From Acidobacteriota bacterium (lineage in GTDB: Bacteria > Acidobacteriota > Blastocatellia > RBC074): 20,640 nt of DNA. Location of the stretch: contig JAKEHZ010000318.1 of NCBI GenBank assembly GCA_022614735.1, forward strand, positions 1 to 20,640, written 5' to 3'. A program made the translations under genes and the position numbers. The notes beneath the pieces are model-generated. The model searched no databases, had not been told where the DNA came from, and saw nothing but the letters and a program-made list of their open reading frames with translations. Positions 14,790 to 20,640 of this stretch are shown piece by piece. How positions within the stretch are numbered: position 1 is the stretch's first letter; the number at the start of each line of letters is the position of its first letter.

Positions 14790-16547
14790 TCATCCTGGCG
14801 GAGGTATCGGCTTCGATTCGCTACTCGGAGGACGTTCTTCTTCCTTCTTTAGAGTCTCAGGTTGGGCAGACAATCGCTTCCTGGCTCTGAACAATCCATT
14901 CCGCACCATTTGTGAGTCAGGGCGAAGTTTCAATGCCTCACTATAGTTTCGCCGCGCCCTTGCATAATTTTGCCGTTTGAGTGCGGCCCTGGCTGCTTTG
15001 ACGTAGACCTGAAACTGCCTGAGTTCCTGGAGTTCTTCCCTAGCCGCTGCCCTATCAGCCTCGTTCGGCCCGCTGCGCAGATACGCCTCGTAATTCGCAA
15101 TTGCCTGGCTGAATCTTCCCCGACTGTCGGATTCAACCGCCCGCCGTAATTTGCCGATGTCGCCCGAACTGACTTCCTTCTCGGGTTGTTTAGATGGTGG
15201 TGTGGCAGCGTCTACAGCAGTTATCGCAGGACCTGCACTTGATGTCACGCTCGAGTCAGGTCGCGGAGCGGACGTCTCTGCTGGACGCTGCTTTTTCGTC
15301 TGAAAATAGACGCTTATGTAGATACCAAAAAACACGGCAACCGCTGCCATAACAATGAGAGTCTTGCGCGAGCCCTGCTGTTTGTTTTCCCATCCCTCAA
15401 ATAGATTGATAGGAATCATTTTATTTGCAGATGTCTCATTAACTGTCCCGTTATATGGCTGGCTATCCAGCGTGTCCAGCTCTATCTCATCTTCTAGATC
15501 GATCTGCAGATTTTCCGAAAGAGCGATGGGAGGTTCTGACGTGGATGTTAAAGATGCGATTGATGACTGATTCAAGATCGGAACTTCCGATTTCGCTGCA
15601 ATCTCAGCGATCATCACCGGCTTGAGCTGCTCTGTCGCCGGCTCCTCAGTTAATGTGGGCGAGATCGCCTCCGAAACGCCATTGTTTCGCTCATAATCTT
15701 TGATTGCTTTTAAAAAGTCGGCGGCCGTCTGGAATCGCTCAGTGGCATCACGGAGTATCGCGCGCATGAATATCGAGGCAAGAATGGAGCCAATTTCGGG
15801 CCGGAGATCCAGGATTGAAGTTGGAGCGGAATTTATATAGCCCCGTCGATCATCGTCCTCCGAACTATTTGTCGGTTGCGAAGACGGAAGTTTTCCGGTC
15901 AGCGTCTCATAGAAAGTGATTCCCAGACTGTAGATGTCAGAGCGCGCATCGATCTCTGACCCACGCATCTGTTCTGGCGACATGTATTCTGTCGTTCCCG
16001 GTCGGAAACTTGGTGGAGCCATGCTCTGTTTGTCAGGCATCCTCACGATTCCGAAATCCGTGAGCTTCAATCTTCCACGCCCGTCGACAAGCAGATTTGC
16101 CGGCTTGAGATCGCGGTGAAAGACCCCTTTACGCTGGACATCTGATTCGGTCAAATACTGGAAATTATGGGCGTAATCGAGAGCCGCGAGCGCCTGTTTG
16201 CACAAATAGACCGCCTGGGCGGGAGTAGGAAGCCCCTGACTCTCGAGCAACTCTCGCAGACTAATAGCCTGGATGTACTCCATCACCAGGTAATAGTTAT
16301 CACCTTTTGCGAAGGACTCGTAGAGATGAACGATGCCGGGATGATCGAGCTGCGCTTGAATAAAGGCCTCGCGCCGGAAGCGTGCTTTAAGCTGGACACG
16401 GGTTGAAACGGGAAAATATGCCAACGGGATTTCTTTGATTACTATATCGCGAGCCTGATGTATATGATGACCGCGATAGACCACACCCAGACTGCCATAC
16501 CCCAGTTCTTCAGTTAGTTGATAATTGCCGATAATTTTACCTACCAT
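14790..16547 (-). CDS. Membrane Ser/Thr protein kinase with extracytoplasmic TPR-like tail (paralogue 1)
   Basis: PknB-type (Hanks) kinase, 585 aa. The N-terminal kinase domain has the glycine loop GYGSLG (16-21), catalytic Lys38 (VIKEI), Glu60 of helix C, HRDLKPAN (144-151), DFG (164-166) and YMSPEQ (188-193), so it should be active. A low-complexity linker (about 285-390) leads to one transmembrane segment (about 396-415), then a Pro/Ser-rich stretch and a TPR-like region (about 465-560, including NYARARRNYSEALKLRP). No PASTA repeats. It is colinear with its neighbour at 16963-18729, indicating tandem duplication. The promoter-like box is about 180 bp upstream, giving a long leader. The SWIM/MoxR/vWA cluster follows 87 bp downstream in the same direction. 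Confidence 0.93.
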   Translation of the reverse strand: MVGKIIGNYQLTEELGYGSLGVVYRGHHIHQARDIVIKEIPLAYFPVSTRVQLKARFRREAFIQAQLDHPGIVHLYESFAKGDNYYLVMEYIQAISLRELLESQGLPTPAQAVYLCKQALAALDYAHNFQYLTESDVQRKGVFHRDLKPANLLVDGRGRLKLTDFGIVRMPDKQSMAPPSFRPGTTEYMSPEQMRGSEIDARSDIYSLGITFYETLTGKLPSSQPTNSSEDDDRRGYINSAPTSILDLRPEIGSILASIFMRAILRDATERFQTAADFLKAIKDYERNNGVSEAISPTLTEEPATEQLKPVMIAEIAAKSEVPILNQSSIASLTSTSEPPIALSENLQIDLEDEIELDTLDSQPYNGTVNETSANKMIPINLFEGWENKQQGSRKTLIVMAAVAVFFGIYISVYFQTKKQRPAETSAPRPDSSVTSSAGPAITAVDAATPPSKQPEKEVSSGDIGKLRRAVESDSRGRFSQAIANYEAYLRSGPNEADRAAAREELQELRQFQVYVKAARAALKRQNYARARRNYSEALKLRPDSQMVRNGLFRARKRLSAQPETLKKEEERPPSSESKPIPPPG

Positions 16548-16811
16548 CTCAATATTCAGGATCAGACTGCTCCCTCATCCAGGGCCCCTATTTTCTGTTC
16601 TATTTTATCAAGAATCAGTGGATAGAAGTTAGGGAGGGAGACATTTGTAAAATGAACATAGTGCGATCGGGGCGATTATCTGGCATTCGCCGTTATGGGG
16701 CTGTGGCTGTGGTCGAAAGCCAAGACTAATTTAAAAAATCGGGGGACAAAAGGCAAAAAGAAAATCAGTAAACTGCGAAAATGTTCTTTTGTGAAAGTTT
16801 TCTGATCTTTC
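16548..16811 (-). promoter_or_regulatory. Leader and promoter-like box of kinase paralogue 1
   Basis: The minus strand carries TTGCCT (16756-16751) and TAAATT (16733-16728), 17 bp apart. The same pair, with similar spacer and upstream A/T-rich sequence, occurs before paralogue 2. The -10 box is 181 bp from the ATG, leaving a long 5' leader with no ORF or structure I recognise. Confidence 0.5.
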
Positions 16812-16906
16812 CTGGTACTGACGGATTTTGTGGTCACAGCCCAGAGATCTTGGCGTGCCAGATGACAAGATCTCTGCGCTGTGACCACAAAATCCGTTAG
16901 TACCAG
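16812..16906. repeat. Hairpin element E8 between the two kinase genes
   Basis: Arms 16812-16852 and 16866-16906 (41 bp) are inverted copies with two mismatches around a 13-nt loop. Unlike the others, the arms have no tandem unit. The arms contain the 20-mer acggattttgtggtcacagc. The minus strand has no T-tract after the stem, so it is not a standard terminator, although it could still block read-through from the upstream kinase gene. Confidence 0.93.
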
Positions 16907-16962
16907 TATCTTTCAAAGAGAGACCGCAACACACGATAGAAAGAGCGAAAGATGCGAAATTA

Positions 16963-18729
16963 CTAATTCAACCTCATTGGATTCAGATCCCCCCGTCGTA
17001 TCGGAGAAATCCTCTGCCTCTTACGCCAGTGTCCGGATTGACGAGCATCGATCCTCCGCTGTCGGGTGGTCGCAAATTCTGATTCGACCTTAAGAAGCCC
17101 TGTTTTCGCTAATTCCGATCCCGGTCGCAGCTTGAGAGCTTCCATGTAATTTTGCCGCGCCATCGCGAATCGCTTATCCTCCATCGCCAGATTGGCTGCG
17201 GTCATTAACCCTTGAAATTGTCTGAGCACAACAAGCTTGTCCGAGATCGAAGTGACGTCAATTGCGGTTGGGCTGCGACGCAGGTACTCTTCGTATCTCC
17301 GGATCGCTTCGGGATAACGTTCTTGCTGTTCTAATGCCCGAGCCTGTTTTAATGCCGAGCTGTCCACTGGCGATGTAGTGACCCTCGGTCCGGTAACAGC
17401 ACTCGCCGACGAAATCGGCGATGGGGACGAGATCGGAGGTTCAATTTTTGTCGACAACATTGTCGAACCCTTCTGTTGACCCGAGAAGATATAAACGCCC
17501 GCAGCGGTACTCAATAAAAATATTGCAGCAGCAGCAGCAGCTAACGACCACTTCCTTCTCGGTGGTGAGGCTGGCACTGAGATGATTACTTTGCGATTTG
17601 CCGGATTTGTCTTTACCTCACTCGGTAGAGGCCTGTGAGCAGTGATTGAAGCCGCCCCAGCCGTTACTTCACGGACCGGCGTGATCGGAATCGTTATGGC
17701 TTCCTCTCCCGGATACGGTGATGAGAAAGATGACGAAGATGCAGAATCAAGTGGCGCATCGCTCTCGGGAATAATTTGTGTCTGATCCGTAATGGTTGAA
17801 AGAGCGAACACAGATTCTGTCAACCGCCCTGTTATCGGACGTCGAAATTGAGCGTTTTGCTCCAGGATGTCTTCGCATTCACGAAGAGACTCCATAAACT
17901 CAGTTGCTGACTGAATACGCTCATTCGGATCCTTTCTTAACGCCCGCATAAAAATTGCGTCCAGGGCAGGAGGTAGATCTGGACAGATCTCAAGTAAAGA
18001 AGGCGGTTCCTTTTCGATGTGTCCTTTTCGCACCTCCCAATCGGAACCGGTCACCGATCGAGGAAACGGCAAGCGTCCCGTGAGCATTTCGTAAAACGTC
18101 ACGCCGAGGGAATAGATATCAGATCGTTCGTCAACCTCCAATCCGAGCAGTTGTTCAGGCGACATATACTCGACAGTTCCGGGCTGGAAGCCGCTCTGCG
18201 TCAATGTCTCATCACCAGTCACCTTGACAATGCCGAAATCAGCTATCTTGAGTCTTCCTACTGCATCGAGCAGTATATTCGCTGGTTTAATGTCACGATG
18301 AATAAGACCGACCTGGCGGGAGTCGGATGCATCAACGTAGCAGAAGTTATGCGCGTACTCGAGCGCCGAAAGCGCTTGTTGGCAAAGACTCACGGTTTGA
18401 GCGGTAGATGGCAATCCCTGGCCCGCGATCAGATCCTTCAAACTCATCCCCTGCACGTATTCCATGACAAGGTAATAATTGTCATCAAGAGCGAAAAACT
18501 CATAAACGCGCACGATATTCGGATGATCGAGCTGCGATTGGATGTAAGCCTCACGCAGGAACCGCGCTTTAAGATGTCGTTGAGCCGATGGGGAGAATGC
18601 TGTCAGGAGAATGGATTTGACGACCACCTCTCGTGGTAGATGCAGGTGTTGCGCGCGATAGACCGTACCCATCCCGCCTTGGGCGAGCTCGCTAGTGATC
18701 CGATAATTACCGATAATTCTTCCGAGCAT
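16963..18729 (-). CDS. Membrane Ser/Thr protein kinase with extracytoplasmic TPR-like tail (paralogue 2)
   Basis: 588-aa PknB-type kinase, paralogue of the downstream gene. The glycine loop AQGGMG (16-21), catalytic Lys38 (VVKSI), Glu60, HRDIKPAN (144-151), DFG (164-166) and YMSPEQ (188-193) are all present and sit at the same residue numbers as in paralogue 1. A Ser/Pro-rich linker is followed by one transmembrane segment (about 394-415), then a region with TPR-like helices (ALEQQERYPEAIRRYEEYL and MARQNYMEALKLRPGSELA). Activation could depend on something bound outside the membrane. The substrates are unknown. The downstream vWA, SWIM or MoxR proteins are possible targets, by position only. 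Confidence 0.93.
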   Translation of the reverse strand: MLGRIIGNYRITSELAQGGMGTVYRAQHLHLPREVVVKSILLTAFSPSAQRHLKARFLREAYIQSQLDHPNIVRVYEFFALDDNYYLVMEYVQGMSLKDLIAGQGLPSTAQTVSLCQQALSALEYAHNFCYVDASDSRQVGLIHRDIKPANILLDAVGRLKIADFGIVKVTGDETLTQSGFQPGTVEYMSPEQLLGLEVDERSDIYSLGVTFYEMLTGRLPFPRSVTGSDWEVRKGHIEKEPPSLLEICPDLPPALDAIFMRALRKDPNERIQSATEFMESLRECEDILEQNAQFRRPITGRLTESVFALSTITDQTQIIPESDAPLDSASSSSFSSPYPGEEAITIPITPVREVTAGAASITAHRPLPSEVKTNPANRKVIISVPASPPRRKWSLAAAAAAIFLLSTAAGVYIFSGQQKGSTMLSTKIEPPISSPSPISSASAVTGPRVTTSPVDSSALKQARALEQQERYPEAIRRYEEYLRRSPTAIDVTSISDKLVVLRQFQGLMTAANLAMEDKRFAMARQNYMEALKLRPGSELAKTGLLKVESEFATTRQRRIDARQSGHWRKRQRISPIRRGDLNPMRLN

Positions 18730-18795
18730 CTTCTGACTTGCTTTCCTGTCCGGATTATTCGCCGGGGCGCGATCGAAGGACGCTGAGCTTATGGT

Positions 18796-18824
18796 AATTT
18801 AGAGAATCAAAGAACAAAAGGCAA
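18796..18824 (-). promoter_or_regulatory. Promoter-like box of kinase paralogue 2
   Basis: The minus strand has TTGCCT (18824-18819) and TAAATT (18801-18796), 17 bp apart, ending 66 bp before the ATG. The flanks match the box before paralogue 1: TTTGCCTTTTGT before the spacer, TAAATTA after it, and a similar AGTTTA-TGA block just upstream. Confidence 0.5.
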
Positions 18825-18862
18825 AGAGTTTTTTCAATAAACTACACAATTTTCAATTTCGT

Positions 18863-19234
18863 CTATCCCGTTAATACGTTATATACCGTGCGCGAAATGT
18901 CCGCGATTAGTTTGTTGCTGCGTCGCTGTTCCGCGATGCCTTTTGTCAGCACCACGATCACGAATGGTTTGCGTCCCGGCAGATAAACAATTCCTGCATC
19001 GTGATTGTGTTTTGTGATATCGCCGGTCTTGTGCGCGATCCGCACACCCTGAGGCAATCCGGCCGGGATTCCATCATTAAAATGTTGGATAGAGAGAATC
19101 TCAACAATCTTCTCGCAGCTCCGTTTGCTGAGAAACTTGTTCTCGGCAATTAATCTCAGCAATAGCATTAAATCGTAAGCAGTTGTAGTGTTGTTGATTC
19201 CCGCCTGAACAGTGCCCTTTTTGCCTTCTACTTT
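18863..19234 (-). pseudogene. 5'-truncated class A beta-lactamase-like serine hydrolase
   Basis: The reading frame is open for 123 codons after a stop at 19237-19235. It reads like the C-terminal third of a class A beta-lactamase or related serine hydrolase: GINNTTTAYDLMLLLRLIAE, then HFNDGIPAGLPQGVRIAHKTGD with the KTG box, then DAGIVYLPGRKPFVIVVLTKG. The catalytic SxxK and SDN-type motifs and roughly the first half to two thirds of the protein are missing, and the upstream DNA does not resume the homology in another frame that I can recognise. An ATG at 19168 could start a 101-aa fragment, but it would have no nucleophile. A deletion remnant is the best call. Confidence 0.82.
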
Positions 19235-19524
19235 TTATCCACGCTTTGTCACTGCTGCGTGCTGTACTTTATCCCACGATCTACGGGAAACAAAGCTCGA
19301 TTTACAATTAAAATTGAATCTGAGACAATTTAGGTCTCCCGAAAAAATAATCTTCTACAACTTTATCGATACTCATTGAAGAGCTGGCTGACCCAGCTTT
19401 TCGCTACCCCCCAACAAGAAGGTCGATAGCTGGCAATTAGATTTCGGACCAACTGCCAACTGCCAACTGTTTTCGATGGAGTCGTTCATGTCGTTAATGA
19501 CGACGCCCATAAACAAAGAAAATT
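19235..19524. other. Intergenic region left of hairpin E9: broken-gene edge, weak hairpin, short tandem repeat
   Basis: There is no gene here between the divergent pseudogene and mscS. A small inverted repeat AGCTGG/CCAGCT lies at 19382-19398, followed by a few T's. A 7-bp tandem, ccaactg (about three copies, 19450-19470), resembles one arm of the hairpin families; only a degenerate partner (agctggcaatta, 19428-19439) is visible. No confident mscS promoter was found. Confidence 0.5.
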
Positions 19525-19599
19525 TAGACAGGATTTACAGGATTTTTCAGGATTTGACCCAATTCACAAAATCCTGATAAATCCTGTAAATCCTGTCTA
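19525..19599. repeat. Hairpin element E9 (CAGGATTTA family) in the mscS 5' leader
   Basis: Arms 19525-19555 and 19569-19599 (31 bp) are inverted copies with one mismatch and a 13-nt loop. They are built from about three units of caggattta-like sequence. The right arm ends 5 bp before the mscS Shine-Dalgarno (AGAGGAGGT, 19605-19613), so the hairpin would sit in the mRNA leader if transcription starts upstream. Confidence 0.93.
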
Positions 19600-19621
19600 T
19601 TTTTAGAGGAGGTAAGCGACA

Positions 19622-20464
19622 ATGGATTATTTTTCGAACTCCATGCGGTTTCTGTCCGAAAGGGCAACTGAATTCGGATTGAAGATCCTCGGAGCAATCG
19701 CGATATGGTTCGTAGGCAACTGGCTGATCAAGATCGCCGTCAAGCTCACCGAACGAGCCATGGGTAATCAGAAGGTGGATAAAACCATCATTGGTTACGT
19801 TGGCTCAGCGATGACCATCACTCTGAAAATTCTGCTGGTCGTTAGTATCTTAAGACTCTTTGGGTTTGAGACGACCACCTTTGCCGCCCTGCTTGCTGCT
19901 CTGGGCCTGGCGATTGGATTGGCCTGGAGCGGGATGCTGTCGAATGTCGCTGCAGGCGCTTTTTTAATGATCCTGCGACCATTTAAGGCTGGTGATGTAG
20001 TATCCGCCGGTGGGGTTACCGGTAAGGTTGAAGAGGTTGGTCCATTCGTCACAATAATCAACTCCAGCGGCGTGCGCACCTATGTCAACAACGGCAAAAT
20101 ATTGAACGACAATATTCAGAACTACTCCGCAAATCCATACCGAAAAGTTGATTGTTCCGTACAACTCGACCATACCACCGATCACAATGCCGCAATTGAT
20201 TTGATCAGAAAACGAGTCGCCGAGATACCAAACGTTTTACCCCAGCCTCCCATTGAGATCGGTATTGCGAGTTTCACGCCTCTGGGCCCTGTCCTGGAAG
20301 TCAAACCGTGCTGTGCCCCTCAACATCATGGTCAAGTTCATTACGACACCAACCGTGCGATCCGTGAAGCCTTTGCTGATGCGGGTTTCCAGGTTCCGAG
20401 ACAACATTACACAATCAGGAACTTGAGGGGTGAAGGGGAGAAAGAGATGAAAGTAAGCGCATGA
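19622..20464 (+). CDS. mscS: Small-conductance mechanosensitive channel (MscS family)
   Basis: Inner-membrane heptameric channel that opens under membrane tension to release solutes during osmotic downshock. The 280-aa product is close to E. coli MscS in length (286). Two N-terminal transmembrane segments (about 20-42 and 60-80) precede the Ala/Gly-rich pore helix TM3 (about 88-118, FAALLAALGLAIGLAWSG then SNVAAGAFLMILRPF). RPFKAGDVV and VTGKVEEVGPFVTII begin the cytosolic beta domain, and an alpha/beta vestibule domain follows. The ATG has a strong AGAGGAGGT 8 nt upstream. It is the only plus-strand gene here, preceded by hairpin E9 and followed 14 bp after its stop by a hairpin arm (E11). 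Confidence 0.95.
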   Translation: MDYFSNSMRFLSERATEFGLKILGAIAIWFVGNWLIKIAVKLTERAMGNQKVDKTIIGYVGSAMTITLKILLVVSILRLFGFETTTFAALLAALGLAIGLAWSGMLSNVAAGAFLMILRPFKAGDVVSAGGVTGKVEEVGPFVTIINSSGVRTYVNNGKILNDNIQNYSANPYRKVDCSVQLDHTTDHNAAIDLIRKRVAEIPNVLPQPPIEIGIASFTPLGPVLEVKPCCAPQHHGQVHYDTNRAIREAFADAGFQVPRQHYTIRNLRGEGEKEMKVSA

Positions 20465-20478
20465 ACAAGTCAGAAATA

Positions 20479-20516
20479 GAAAACGGAACAAACGGAAATA
20501 ACGGAACAAACGGAAA
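20479..20516. repeat. Hairpin arm E11 (ACGGAACAA family), copy 3, right arm not seen
   Basis: The left-arm sequence of copies 1 and 2 (gaaaacggaac, then the 18-bp unit) is present, but the inverted right arm is not found next to it. A permease 3'-end copy and hairpin E12 follow directly. The partner arm may lie beyond the window (E12 nested in its loop) or may be lost. Confidence 0.85.
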
Positions 20517-20519
20517 TTC

Positions 20520-20543
20520 TGGCAAGTTTCATCTTCCGGCTAA
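20520..20543 (+). pseudogene. Duplicate of the APC permease 3' end (WQVSSSG-stop)
   Basis: Twenty bases, tggcaagtttcatcttccgg, are identical to the 3' end of the permease gene at 5599-7044. They are followed by a one-base synonymous change (GGC for GGA) and the stop TAA, so the stretch still reads Trp-Gln-Val-Ser-Ser-Ser-Gly-stop. The hairpin follows just as it does after the permease gene. There is no further permease sequence upstream, only hairpin arm E11. Confidence 0.8.
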
Positions 20544-20545
20544 CA

Positions 20546-20640
20546 GTTTCAACACAAAGGGTCAAAGGGTCAAAGGGTCAAAGAAGAAATAAATCAGGCA
20601 TTTATCCCCCTTTGACCCTTTGACCCTTTGACCCTTTGTG
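20546..20640. repeat. Hairpin element E12 (CAAAGGGT family), copy 2, cut by the window end
   Basis: Arms 20553-20583 and 20610-20640 (31 bp visible) are perfect inverted copies built from caaagggt units, with a 26-nt loop unlike that of E4. The left flank agtttcaaca also matches E4, so the right arm very probably continues past the window. Confidence 0.93.

Noticed and set aside
18019..18639. Plus-strand ORF of 206 codons opposite kinase paralogue 2
   Set aside because: It mirrors the kinase coding frame and has no family motif or ribosome binding site.
19382..19402. Intrinsic terminator AGCTGG/CCAGCT followed by T's
   Set aside because: Stem of only 6 bp, four T's, and no plus-strand gene ending nearby.

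Overview
The window looks like a chromosomal stretch of a soil-type Acidobacteriota bacterium, probably class Blastocatellia (Pyrinomonadaceae-like). The grounds are indirect: about half GC by eye, thrS-infC-rpmI-rplT in a row, tandem membrane Ser/Thr kinases with tetratricopeptide-like C-termini, and many intergenic hairpins built from short tandem repeats. No 16S or taxonomic marker was searched, so this is an inference. Every gene runs on the minus strand except mscS near the right end.

Region by region (minus-strand transcription, right to left). At the right end are mscS (+) and a 5'-truncated class A beta-lactamase-like pseudogene. Next come two tandem paralogous Ser/Thr kinases (16963-18729 and 14790-16547), each preceded by the same promoter-like box (TTGCCT, 17 bp, TAAATT). 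Directly downstream lies a five-gene cluster: SWIM zinc-finger protein, DUF5691-like helical-repeat protein, MoxR AAA+ ATPase, DUF5682-like protein and a vWA (MIDAS) protein (7098-14702). Then come an APC permease, a lipoprotein-type Ntn/phospholipase B-like hydrolase and tRNA-Val(GAC). The left end is the translation operon thrS-infC-rpmI-rplT, closed by a clear intrinsic terminator. infC uses the rare ATT start typical of IF3 autoregulation.

Two things stand out. First, at least eleven inverted-repeat elements occupy the intergenic gaps. They belong to several unrelated sequence families but share a plan: arms usually made of 7-18 bp tandem units, a 10-45 bp loop, and often a position touching a stop codon. 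Two have perfect arms of 50 and 61 bp. Several sit in gaps inside apparent operons, and subtracting them leaves spacings of about 15-40 bp, as if they had been inserted into compact operons. One right-end copy carries a duplicate of the last codons of the APC permease gene 15 kb away, suggesting that the elements can move with flanking coding sequence.

Second, the SWIM/DUF5691/MoxR/DUF5682/vWA cluster resembles a MoxR-vWA chaperone or remodelling machine (compare RavA-ViaA, CbbQ-CbbO, NorQ-NorD) with uncharacterised partners. The N-terminal third of the DUF5682-like protein shows a pattern reminiscent of the Tiki/TraB/PrgY superfamily. The two kinases just upstream could feed signals into it. 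The function of this cluster is not known to me.
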